Positions 1-6,654 of a DNA stretch of 19,335 nt are shown here, one piece after another. Location: contig CAZCQZ010000036.1 in NCBI GenBank assembly GCA_964500965.1, positions 1 to 19,335 of the forward strand. The letters are read 5' to 3'. Within the stretch, counting starts at the first letter, position 1; each line of letters opens with the position of its first letter. A program made the translations under genes and the position numbers. The notes below the pieces were generated by a model. The model saw only the letters and a list, made by a program, of their open reading frames with translations, was not told the origin of the DNA and ran no database searches. The DNA comes from JAISGQ01 sp964500965 (GTDB lineage: Bacteria; Bacillota; Clostridia; Oscillospirales; Acutalibacteraceae).

Positions 1-75
1 ATATGAACTGAACAAACCGTAGAAATCATCCCATTCATCTTTTTTCTGTAAATCATATCGTATCAGTTCGATCAT
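1..75 (-). CDS. N-terminal fragment of an unidentified protein running off the left edge
   Basis: An ATG at 75-73 opens a frame of 25 codons that is still open at the window edge; an in-frame TAG lies two codons upstream, so this ATG is the only likely start. The peptide begins MIELIRYDLQKKDEWDDF. This style of opening (MIE-I-Y-x-x-x-x-K-x-E-W-D-x-F) recalls FemAB/GNAT-like acyltransferases, but 25 residues are too few to assign a family. The ribosome binding site is weak: a GAAAGAG stretch lies slightly too far upstream. No function is claimed. Confidence 0.4.
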   Translation of the reverse strand, partial: MIELIRYDLQKKDEWDDFYGLFSSY

Positions 76-161
76 AGGCTATACCAACTCTTTCAAATAA
101 GAAATATGTAGTTTATTGTTATTCCTCTCAATTCTTTTTCATCTTTGGGCATCGTATAGTC

Positions 162-284
162 TTAATCCAAAGGCTTGTACCCGGTGACAGATTTGAGATA
201 CGCCTCCGGGTCGCCGTTCAAAACGAAGTCGGCATATTCACGTGGTGCATTTGCCGATTTCGTAATTTTTCTCAAATTACTGTC
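162..284 (-). pseudogene. Possible remnant of the 3' end of a decayed gene
   Basis: The - strand is open for 40 codons from just after a TAA (285-287) to a TAA at 162-164. The tail reads EYADFVLNGDPEAYLKS followed by VTGYKPLD, which has the composition of real protein. There is no ATG or GTG near its front and no ribosome binding site; the only possible start is a TTG without one. It may be the C-terminus of a gene whose body was deleted, or a chance frame. Nothing else gene-like was found in 76-339 apart from the hairpin at 297-320. Confidence 0.25.
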
Positions 285-296
285 TTATCAGCACAC

Positions 297-320
297 AGCT
301 AAAGCCTCGGAGCTTTTGCT
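297..320 (-). terminator. Hairpin downstream of the AraC-type regulator gene
   Basis: An inverted repeat of nine positions with one T-T mismatch (297-305 against 312-320, six-base loop) begins 19 nt after the stop codon of the AraC-type gene. The arms are AGC-T-AAAGC and GCTTT-T-GCT. No T-run follows on the - strand, so it is a weak or Rho-assisted terminator candidate, or a 3' stabilising hairpin. Confidence 0.3.
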
Positions 321-339
321 TTGTCAAATGCATTTTACA

Positions 340-1203
340 CTATTGGCTGTTCTGCCGAAATTGCGACGGCGTTATCCCCCTTGCTTTCTTAAATGCGCGG
401 CTGAAATAATTGTTATCGGAATATCCGCACTGAATTGCTATTTCCGAAACGGGCAAAAGCGTATCCGTAAGCAGTGTGCAGGCATGTCTCATTCTGAGCG
501 ATGCTATGTAATCCATCGGGGTCATTCCGTATGTCTCCTTAAACAGTCTTGCGAAATGCCGCTCCGAATAATGAACAAGCTCCGCCAATGCCGTGACTGA
601 CAGCTCCTCGGCAAAATGGTTTTCAATATAAGATGCTGTTCGTGCTATATTTATTATATCATTTTTTGTTGACCTGTCATCATAAGTATAGAGCCGCGAA
701 AGCTCCACAACAAGGGTGATAAACAACGAGCTGATTATTGTTTCCCTGCCGTCATTCTGCGAATTGTATTCAAAAAGCATCTTATCCGCAAGGCTTTTAA
801 TCCGATTAAAATTTGAGGGAGAAAGCTTCAGCTTACTTTTATAGCCATGTTGCTTACTGAAATACGGCTCAACCAGAAACAGTGCATGGAATCCTACGGA
901 TTTTGTAATATCATACTTTGAAAAGCCCACAGCTTCGGGTCTATACATAATGTTGTACATATGGAAATCCGATGTGTCAATGTAGTTATGTACTGTATCG
1001 CCGCCGACAACAAACACATCTCCCCTGCTCACCGGATAGCTTTCGTCATTTACAACATGCGTTGCCGAACCGCTGAGAACAATAACAAGTTCCGTAAAAT
1101 CCTCGTGGTCATGCAGAAAGAAATCCTGCTGATGCTGACCGTGCTGGATAAAAAACGGAAATGATTCATTGTTGGTAAAATAATAAAGCTTCATTGAATT
1201 CAT
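340..1203 (-). CDS. AraC-family transcriptional regulator with N-terminal cupin sensor
   Basis: This 287-residue protein has the usual two-domain AraC layout. Residues about 25-90 form a cupin-like ligand-binding barrel, with a histidine/glutamate-rich stretch (HDHEDFTE) and a later GDVFVVGGDTVH strand pair. Residues about 185-285 carry the two helix-turn-helix motifs of the AraC/XylS DNA-binding domain, ending in the family signature around CGYSDNNYFSRAFKKARG and TPSQFR. The start is an ATG preceded by AGGTG at good spacing. It is divergent from the GH43 gene, with promoters in one shared 129-nt gap, so it most likely controls that gene and perhaps itself in response to a plant-type oligosaccharide or pentose. 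The ligand is not identifiable from sequence. Confidence 0.9.
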   Translation of the reverse strand: MNSMKLYYFTNNESFPFFIQHGQHQQDFFLHDHEDFTELVIVLSGSATHVVNDESYPVSRGDVFVVGGDTVHNYIDTSDFHMYNIMYRPEAVGFSKYDITKSVGFHALFLVEPYFSKQHGYKSKLKLSPSNFNRIKSLADKMLFEYNSQNDGRETIISSLFITLVVELSRLYTYDDRSTKNDIINIARTASYIENHFAEELSVTALAELVHYSERHFARLFKETYGMTPMDYIASLRMRHACTLLTDTLLPVSEIAIQCGYSDNNYFSRAFKKARGITPSQFRQNSQ

Positions 1204-1264
1204 GATTTCACCTGTCCGTTTTGTACTATCAAATATCTATTTTTTCATATGATTTAAGCTTAAT

Positions 1265-1314
1265 CAATGGTATAATTGTGCTAACATTATACCACATTGC
1301 GACAATGATTACAA
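1265..1314. promoter_or_regulatory. Overlapping divergent promoters and candidate AraC operator
   Basis: A perfect 9-bp inverted repeat, TGGTATAAT (1268-1276) and ATTATACCA (1286-1294), places an extended -10 box (TG-G-TATAAT) on each strand, 9 nt apart. The - strand promoter for the regulator has a TTGTAA -35 at 1309-1314 with a 17-nt spacer. No good -35 is visible for the + strand promoter, which fits a promoter that needs an activator. A second small palindrome, CATTG-CGA-CAATG, occupies 1295-1307, and another CAATG lies at 1265-1269. These half-sites are candidates for regulator binding. RNA polymerase could probably not occupy both -10 boxes at once. Confidence 0.6.
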
Positions 1315-1332
1315 TACAAAAGGAATGATAAT

Positions 1333-2682
1333 ATGCCAAATCCATACCTTCCCAAGTGGGAATATATTCCCGACGGTGAGCCCCGTGTTTTCGGTGACAG
1401 AGTTTATGTCTACGGCTCTCATGACTGCCCCGGTTCAACCGAATTTTGCGACTTTAAGCTCAGAGTATGGTCTGCACCCGTTGATGACCTTGAGCATTGG
1501 GTCTGCCATGGTGACGTTTTTCAGACAATCGACGATGACGAGCACAAATCAAACGTTGACTATTCAAACCACCCTCTTTATGCACCCGATGTCGTCGAAA
1601 AAGACGGCAAATATTACCTTTATGCATATGTCGTTAACGCAAAAGGCTGTGTTGCGGTAAGTGACAAGCCGGAGGGTCCCTTTGAATTTCTTTCAACCTA
1701 TGATTACAACATTGGAAATCACTACGACAACGGCACATTTATCGACCCCGGCGTACTGGTTGATGATGACGGCAGAGTATATGTTTACTGCGGTTATCTC
1801 GGTTCATACATGGCGGAAATTGACGGCAGCAATATGTACAAGGTAATTGACGGTACATATCAGCTTGACATAATTCCGACAGATGCGCCTTTTAATTTCT
1901 TTGAAGCCTGCTCCATGCGCAAGGTCGGAGATACATATTACATGATTTATTCCCCTAAAATCGGCAGCAGACTTGACTATGCAACAAGCGACTCTCCCGG
2001 AGGACCTTTTACCTATCGCGGAACAATCGTTGACAACGGCGTTGATTATCCCGGCGGCAACGACCACGGTTCAATATGTTGCATCAACAACCAATGGTAC
2101 ATTTTCTATCATCGCATGACAAATAATACCTGTCAGTCCCGACGCGCCTGTGTGGAGCGCATTGAAATTCTCCCCGACGGCTCAATTCCGCAGGTTGAAA
2201 TGACATCATTGGGATTTTCCAAAGCTCTGTCACCTTTCGATAAAAACGCCGCCGAGCTTGCCTGTGTAATTAAAGGCGGCTGTTACGTTTCCGAGGAAGC
2301 ACCCTGGTCACGACCTGTTATCAAAATTTCCGACGGCTGTATTGTGGGATATAAATACTATGAATTCGGTTCTGATACAACCACAAAAACCTACACCCTC
2401 TGCACGAATTTCAGAAGCAACGGCAGCGGCAGGGTAACTGTCAGGATTGATGGCCCCGAATGCGGCACGGCATTAGGCAGCTTTGAGCTTTCCGATACCA
2501 ACGGCGAATTTAAGTGGAACGCCGCTAAGGTCGCCGCACCCACAGGCAGACATGCTCTGTATTTTGTCTTTGAGGATACCTCCGGCAAATTAGAAGCCGC
2601 TTTCAATGAATTTGTGTTTACCATTGATAACACAAGAGGTCCCGGTCCTGACAGCGAGCATATCTGGGGACAGTCTCTTTAA
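1333..2682 (+). CDS. Glycoside hydrolase family 43 protein with C-terminal CBM6-like domain
   Basis: This 449-residue protein has a five-bladed propeller region at about residues 1-300, with GH43-type motifs: an N-terminal PDGEPRVFGDRVYVYGSHD segment supplying the probable base aspartate (Asp14), Asp138 in IDPGVLVDDDG as the transition-state aspartate, Glu191 in FFEACSMRKVGDTYYMIYS as the probable general acid, and a GGNDHGS histidine loop near 245. Residues about 305-440 resemble a CBM6-type beta-sandwich. Family members cleave arabinofuranosyl, xylosyl or galactosyl bonds; the exact substrate cannot be read here. No signal peptide is present, so it should act in the cytoplasm on imported oligosaccharides. 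The start ATG follows AAAGGA. Its divergent neighbour is the AraC-type regulator; no sugar transporter lies in the window. Confidence 0.88.
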   Translation: MPNPYLPKWEYIPDGEPRVFGDRVYVYGSHDCPGSTEFCDFKLRVWSAPVDDLEHWVCHGDVFQTIDDDEHKSNVDYSNHPLYAPDVVEKDGKYYLYAYVVNAKGCVAVSDKPEGPFEFLSTYDYNIGNHYDNGTFIDPGVLVDDDGRVYVYCGYLGSYMAEIDGSNMYKVIDGTYQLDIIPTDAPFNFFEACSMRKVGDTYYMIYSPKIGSRLDYATSDSPGGPFTYRGTIVDNGVDYPGGNDHGSICCINNQWYIFYHRMTNNTCQSRRACVERIEILPDGSIPQVEMTSLGFSKALSPFDKNAAELACVIKGGCYVSEEAPWSRPVIKISDGCIVGYKYYEFGSDTTTKTYTLCTNFRSNGSGRVTVRIDGPECGTALGSFELSDTNGEFKWNAAKVAAPTGRHALYFVFEDTSGKLEAAFNEFVFTIDNTRGPGPDSEHIWGQSL

Positions 2683-2720
2683 TGCTTTCCACGATTTTTG
2701 CTAAATTCCGCTGTACGGTA

Positions 2721-2749
2721 TTGACAACGAGATTTCCAAAGAATATAAT
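2721..2749 (+). promoter_or_regulatory. Consensus sigma-A promoter of the tRNA-Ala gene
   Basis: TTGACA at 2721-2726 and TATAAT at 2744-2749 are both exact consensus hexamers, separated by exactly 17 nt. Transcription should begin near 2756, a few bases before the mature tRNA 5' end at 2762. Confidence 0.85.
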
Positions 2750-2761
2750 AGTTGTGCAGTT

Positions 2762-2837
2762 GGGGGCGTAGCTCAGCTGGGAGAGCGTACGGTTCGCATC
2801 CGTAAGGTCGGGAGTTCGATCCTCCTCGTCTCCACCA
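2762..2837 (+). tRNA. tRNA-Ala, anticodon CGC
   Basis: A complete 76-nt cloverleaf. The acceptor stem pairs 2762-2768 with 2827-2833 and contains the G3-U70 wobble pair, the main identity element of alanine tRNA. The D stem GCTC/GAGC, anticodon stem TACGG/CCGTA and T stem GGGAG/CTCCT are all intact. The loop TTCGCAT gives anticodon CGC, which reads GCG. The T loop is TTCGATC and the 3' CCA is encoded. Further wobble pairs are G5-U68 and G49-U65. It stands alone, not in a tRNA cluster, directly downstream of the GH43 gene with its own promoter. Confidence 0.95.
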
Positions 2838-2872
2838 CACAAATTTGTAGAATTGCTACATTTAAACGTTTC

Positions 2873-2917
2873 AACAAAATGTCCGTGAAAGCAAATTACT
2901 TTCACGGACATTTTGTT
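2873..2917. terminator. Bidirectional 19-bp hairpin terminator
   Basis: A perfect 19-bp inverted repeat (2873-2891 with 2899-2917, 7-nt loop) lies between the tRNA and the convergent lipoprotein gene. On the + strand it ends in a T-rich arm and continues TTGTTCGG; on the - strand it ends in TTTTGTTG. It can therefore end the tRNA transcript and the CapA-like/lipoprotein transcript from opposite sides. Confidence 0.85.
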
Positions 2918-2931
2918 TGTTCGGTTTACTG

Positions 2932-4467
2932 TTATTTGATATATCGACTAAAGGCGGAATAGTTTTCTTCTATATACCTGTTCCAGCCGTCTACAAGTTC
3001 GCTGTAGGATTTCGGAAAATCGCTTCCATCGCCGTATATGCACTGCGCCACAAAGGTTTCACCATACTCACGTACCAGATACTGCACAAAGGACGAGCCT
3101 GCCGCATAGCTTTCATTGGGGTCAGTGTAACCGCGGCTGTAGACCGCAATATTTTCAAGCTCTTTAAAATCAATTTGTATATCTATCGGTCGGTCAACAG
3201 TTTGTTTAAACTCAAAAAGATATTCGGTCTTTTCGGATTCAACTGCGGTATTGTAATCTTCGTTCAGAAAAGCGGTTGCATAGTAATCATAATAGTAACT
3301 GAAATATCTGGCAAAGCCCTCCGTCTCCCACAGCTTCTGCGCTGTTGCCGGTTTCGTCAGAGCATGGATATACTCATGCATGAGTGAATCCACGTTATAA
3401 ACTATAATTTGATGCGAAGCCGACTGATAGTATGAGTATTGAGAGGCTTTTCCCGCATTCGGGAAAATAACAGCAAGCTCGTTATCATAGCTTCCGAGGG
3501 CAAACAGCTCTCGATAGCTCAGCATTTGGTCAAGGTTTCGCTCAAAAAATTCTTTTACCTCCGAATAGTTTTCGTGCAGGAAGTTTTCAGATACAAGTGG
3601 GTTTACGTCACAGTTTAAATCCGTCCACTCTGTTCCTATGTAAAAATCCGCAAACTCGCTTTGCAAAACATAGTCATAAGATACGCCGCCGTAAGAAAAA
3701 CGCAGCATTGACGGCGAATACTCAATTTCCCGCACAGCGTAGTATTTTTCCAATTCGCGATTCAGCTCAATCATTCCGTCATAAGTGTTTGAGTTTGACA
3801 ACAGCCTTACAACATTATCCGCACCGTATAGCTCTTTTAAATAATCGACAAATTCACCGGCGGTTTGACGAACGATTTTCAAGTCCTTTTCGGACACAAA
3901 ATTTTTGTCAAAGCAAAGCAGATTCAAATCAAAAATCTCCGGGTCGTCCGGTATGGAATCAATATATTTATAACTGCTTTCCCATGCAAACTTTTCACAA
4001 AGCATTACAGCATATCCGAAAGCCAACCCGTAATGACAGCCCTCACCGTATGCGGCAGTAATTACATTCGCGACATAATCCGCACTTTTCCAGTCGGTTT
4101 CATATGTCCAAAGTGCATTATCCGAAACGTTTACACCGTTAAAGCTTTCCTTTGAAAAAATATAAATTCCGGTTTTTTCATTGACGGCTTCCAATTCTGC
4201 TATAATTTTGTCGGTTGCTTCAATGCACGATTGACGTTGACTTTCACTAATCGTTGTTTCAAAATAATATCGTGCGTATTGAGTTTCGGTAAAATAAGCT
4301 TCCTTTGAAAAAGAATATTGTGAATTTGCTTCCGAATACTTTACGATTGTCGATGAAAAGGAATACTCGCGCATTGCATTGCTTTCGCTACAATGCGCAC
4401 AACCGCCGAAACACATTACAATAGCAATTATAATTGCAATGCAGAGCAGTCGCCGTTTTTTATTCAC
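2932..4467 (-). CDS. Lipoprotein with gluzincin-type zinc metallopeptidase site
   Basis: From the GTG at 4467 the protein has 511 residues. It opens MNKKRRLLCIAIIIAIVMC and has a lipobox FGGC with the lipidated cysteine at residue 23, so it should be anchored outside the membrane. Near residues 364-368 lies HEYIH, followed 15 residues later by ETEGFARYF: two zinc histidines, a catalytic glutamate, and a third zinc ligand (Glu383) as in gluzincins (clan MA). The flanking sequence matches no family I can name. The GTG is chosen because AAAGGTGAT, close to the full Shine-Dalgarno consensus, lies 6 nt upstream. An ATG at 4473 overlaps that site, and a TTG at 4503 lies inside a strong hairpin. It is the second gene of an operon behind the CapA-like gene, and the pairing suggests a role in cell-surface processing. 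Confidence 0.8.
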   Translation of the reverse strand: MNKKRRLLCIAIIIAIVMCFGGCAHCSESNAMREYSFSSTIVKYSEANSQYSFSKEAYFTETQYARYYFETTISESQRQSCIEATDKIIAELEAVNEKTGIYIFSKESFNGVNVSDNALWTYETDWKSADYVANVITAAYGEGCHYGLAFGYAVMLCEKFAWESSYKYIDSIPDDPEIFDLNLLCFDKNFVSEKDLKIVRQTAGEFVDYLKELYGADNVVRLLSNSNTYDGMIELNRELEKYYAVREIEYSPSMLRFSYGGVSYDYVLQSEFADFYIGTEWTDLNCDVNPLVSENFLHENYSEVKEFFERNLDQMLSYRELFALGSYDNELAVIFPNAGKASQYSYYQSASHQIIVYNVDSLMHEYIHALTKPATAQKLWETEGFARYFSYYYDYYATAFLNEDYNTAVESEKTEYLFEFKQTVDRPIDIQIDFKELENIAVYSRGYTDPNESYAAGSSFVQYLVREYGETFVAQCIYGDGSDFPKSYSELVDGWNRYIEENYSAFSRYIK

Positions 4468-4492
4468 GCACATCACCTTTGTATAAATATTT

Positions 4493-4520
4493 GCGACATT
4501 CAACCGAAGCCGAATGTCGC
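4493..4520 (-). promoter_or_regulatory. Intercistronic hairpin with a C(UUCG)G tetraloop
   Basis: In the - strand RNA, GCGACATTC and GAATGTCGC form a perfect 9-bp stem. Inside it GGC and GTT add three more pairs (two of them G-U) that close a UUCG tetraloop with a C-G pair. That gives a 12-bp, unusually stable hairpin. It fills most of the 63-nt gap between the CapA-like stop and the lipoprotein start. AAATATTTAT follows it, not a T-run, so it is unlikely to be a simple intrinsic terminator; an RNA processing or stability element is more likely. The tetraloop exists only in the - strand RNA, which supports function on that strand. Confidence 0.6.
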
Positions 4521-4530
4521 TTAATCGACG

Positions 4531-6177
4531 TTATACGCTTCCGGAAAAGCCGTCCGATGTCTGTGCATCGTCATCGCTTTCCGGGTAAAGGGAATCATAA
4601 GTGCCGACAGTCATTCCGCCCGTCGCGTTTTTGGCAAAGTTGTAAATATTGTTAAACGCTGATTTTGATGCTTTCCACTGACTGCTGTCAGTAAAGAAAT
4701 CAGGGCATTTCGTTTGAGAGTAATACTTGACAGCAGGAAAAACCCTGTACTTCAGATATGTGCTCTGTTCGCTGTACGTATTGTCACGGTGAATGTAAAT
4801 GGGATTGCACACCGCATCGGCAATCTTTGCTTCCGATTCACCGGCTTTTCTCTCAATTGTAAAGGTTGCCGCCATGCTGTAGTATTTCTTCGCACTCTTT
4901 CCCGAATCTGCATCTGCGAACAGATTTCCCATTGAATAGAATACATATGAATACTCATCGCTGTCTTTCGGCTTCTTTTTTGTGATTTTCTGCGCAACGT
5001 CCGGTTCAGTTCCTATGACAATATCAACACCGGCATCAATTAAATCCTGAGCAAGGGCATTTCTGCTGTCATCGGTGTATGACGTCGAATCTGCTCCGCC
5101 CCAGTTAAGCATAATGATTATAACATCGGCACCGGCTTTTTTCATGTCGCCGATATCCTGCTCAATCTCATCAAAAACCAGTTTGCTCTGATTTTGATTT
5201 ATGCAATAGGCAATCTGCGCATCGGTAACACTTACGGCTTTCTGGGCAGACAGCACAGAATTGTAGGTGCTTTGATTCGGGCAGTAATATGCTCCGATTC
5301 CGATTTTAATCTGATTTTGTTCAATTACATAAACGCTGTTTGCCGAATCGGAATCAACATATGTGCCGATTGCCTTAATGTTTCTCTTTTCCATTTCGGA
5401 CATTGAATATTCAAGCCCTGAATATCCGAGAGAAAGCGCATCGCCTGATGCGTTCATAATATGAGTTACGCCGATATTTGAAAGTGTATCCAACAGCTCG
5501 ACAGGATAATTTGAATACTTAAAGCCCCTGACCTTTTGCCGACTTTCCGTTGCTGCGGCACTTCCGAAAAGCGTGACTATATTTATATCCGAATTGAACA
5601 CCGGGCTAAGCTCGGACAGATAGTTATTGAAATCATAACCGTCGCTGTTTTTTGCGGCGGAAAGAATTTCATCGTTAAGCTTAATTGCACCGCCTATGGT
5701 TATAGTTACGGAGCAGTCGCTTTCGCTCGGATTTATGACTGCCGTATCCGCTGCCGCGGCGGTTTTTACTTCAGTAGGTCCTCCCGACGGGGTCAACGCC
5801 GCAATAATAAGCGCGATACCCACAATCGCAATTACCGAAAAAGATATAATAGTAAATATTTTTTTAAACCGCTGTTCGCCGTCCACAGAGAAAATACGTC
5901 CGCCTGCGTGATGTGCAGTCGTCACCGACCGTGAAGCGGAAGCGGATTTATGTACCCTATGAGCGTCGGACAGAACAGTTGGACGAGTGGAATCCGCAAT
6001 AACAGAGCCGGTGCGCTGAACTCTGCCCAAAGAAGCTCTGCCACTCCCCTCCTCCGAGGGCGTTACAGTACGCTTTCCCGAAAAAATTCCGCGAAAAAAC
6101 TTACGAACGGAAATAATTATATCTGCAAAAAACTCAAGTATACGGTCGATACTTGACCTGTTATTATTATCAGACAC
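4531..6177 (-). CDS. Membrane-anchored CapA-fold protein with degenerate metal-binding motifs
   Basis: This 548-residue protein has a basic, Ser/Arg-rich cytoplasmic N-terminus (about 1-105), one transmembrane helix (about 106-127), a linker, then an extracellular domain (about 155-440) laid out like the CapA/PgsA calcineurin-like fold of poly-gamma-glutamate capsule enzymes. Landmarks in order are an IGGAIKLN strand (162-163 replace the usual GD), VTLFGS (about 201, where NLE is expected), MNASGDAL (241-248, in place of NNHxxD), LNWGGADS (357-364, HWG in the family), IGTEPDVAQ (388-396, GHHPHVVQ in the family) and YSMGNLFAD (414-422). The fold is recognisable but the metal ligands appear lost, so it is probably a non-catalytic relative. 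It starts at GTG with GGAGG upstream and a strong promoter, and heads an operon with the lipoprotein peptidase. Confidence 0.8.
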   Translation of the reverse strand: MSDNNNRSSIDRILEFFADIIISVRKFFRGIFSGKRTVTPSEEGSGRASLGRVQRTGSVIADSTRPTVLSDAHRVHKSASASRSVTTAHHAGGRIFSVDGEQRFKKIFTIISFSVIAIVGIALIIAALTPSGGPTEVKTAAAADTAVINPSESDCSVTITIGGAIKLNDEILSAAKNSDGYDFNNYLSELSPVFNSDINIVTLFGSAAATESRQKVRGFKYSNYPVELLDTLSNIGVTHIMNASGDALSLGYSGLEYSMSEMEKRNIKAIGTYVDSDSANSVYVIEQNQIKIGIGAYYCPNQSTYNSVLSAQKAVSVTDAQIAYCINQNQSKLVFDEIEQDIGDMKKAGADVIIIMLNWGGADSTSYTDDSRNALAQDLIDAGVDIVIGTEPDVAQKITKKKPKDSDEYSYVFYSMGNLFADADSGKSAKKYYSMAATFTIERKAGESEAKIADAVCNPIYIHRDNTYSEQSTYLKYRVFPAVKYYSQTKCPDFFTDSSQWKASKSAFNNIYNFAKNATGGMTVGTYDSLYPESDDDAQTSDGFSGSV

Positions 6178-6206
6178 GGCTACGCCTCCATTTGGTTTGT
6201 AAAGTA

Positions 6207-6235
6207 ATTATAATATAAACGGCGTGGAATTTCAA
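6207..6235 (-). promoter_or_regulatory. Sigma-A promoter of the CapA-like/lipoprotein operon
   Basis: On the - strand TTGAAA (6235-6230) and TATAAT (6212-6207) are separated by 17 nt. Transcription should start near 6200, leaving a leader of about 23 nt with GGAGG before the GTG start at 6177. Confidence 0.75.
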
Positions 6236-6273
6236 TAACGCGAGTCTTAATAAACTGTTAACCGGACATGCGT

Positions 6274-6654
6274 TTATCGTGCTTTGATGAGGTCTGCGAT
6301 TTTCTCGTCGGCAGGGCAGAAATCAAAATTATCCATCTCACCGACAGTCACCCACTTCATTGCGTTATGTTCCAGCAGTTCCGGTTTTCCCTCGGCAATC
6401 CGAGAGTTAAACAACGTGAGATGTATTGTTATGTCAGGATAAGCATGGGTAATCTCCGCAAAAACACTTTCAACCTCTATCGTTATATTCAGCTCCTCAC
6501 GGCATTCGCGAATCAGCGCATTTTCCTTTGTTTCGCCCATTTCAACCTTTCCGCCGACAAACTCCCACATAAGCCCTCGTGCTTTATGCGCCGGTCTTTG
6601 GCAAATCAGGAATCGGTCATCATGCCGAATCAGTGCCGCTACAACCTCAATCAT
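6274..6654 (-). CDS. Nudix hydrolase, MutT/NTP pyrophosphohydrolase type
   Basis: This 126-residue single-domain protein carries a nearly complete Nudix box at residues 35-57: G-x5-E (GKVEMGE), seven residues, then RECREELNI. The usual glycine near the end of the box is asparagine. The length and the opening MIEVVAALI are typical of MutT-like (d)CTP or 8-oxo-dGTP diphosphatases, which hydrolyse nucleoside diphosphate-linked compounds with magnesium. The precise substrate cannot be set from sequence. Its start overlaps the end of the upstream alpha/beta hydrolase by 8 nt, so the two are probably translationally coupled in one transcript. No clear terminator follows. Confidence 0.9.
   Translation of the reverse strand: MIEVVAALIRHDDRFLICQRPAHKARGLMWEFVGGKVEMGETKENALIRECREELNITIEVESVFAEITHAYPDITIHLTLFNSRIAEGKPELLEHNAMKWVTVGEMDNFDFCPADEKIADLIKAR

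Noticed and set aside
93..152. 19-codon - strand frame starting MPKDEKEL
   Set aside because: It has no ribosome binding site, is too short to judge and has no visible partner.
2839..2848. ACAAATTTGT palindrome after the tRNA as an integration site
   Set aside because: A 10-nt AT-rich palindrome is expected by chance, and no integrase gene or duplicated tRNA 3' end is present in the window.
2917..3387. 156-codon + strand open frame downstream of the tRNA
   Set aside because: It overlaps the C-terminal half of the lipoprotein gene on the other strand, begins inside the terminator and has no domain.
4468..4503. Longer TTG start for the lipoprotein
   Set aside because: The TTG lies within a stable hairpin and lacks a ribosome binding site; the GTG at 4467 has a near-consensus site and gives a clean lipoprotein signal.
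6236..6276. ATAAAC/GTTTAT repeat after the Nudix gene as a terminator
   Set aside because: The stem has only 6 AT-rich pairs with a 16-nt loop and no U-run.
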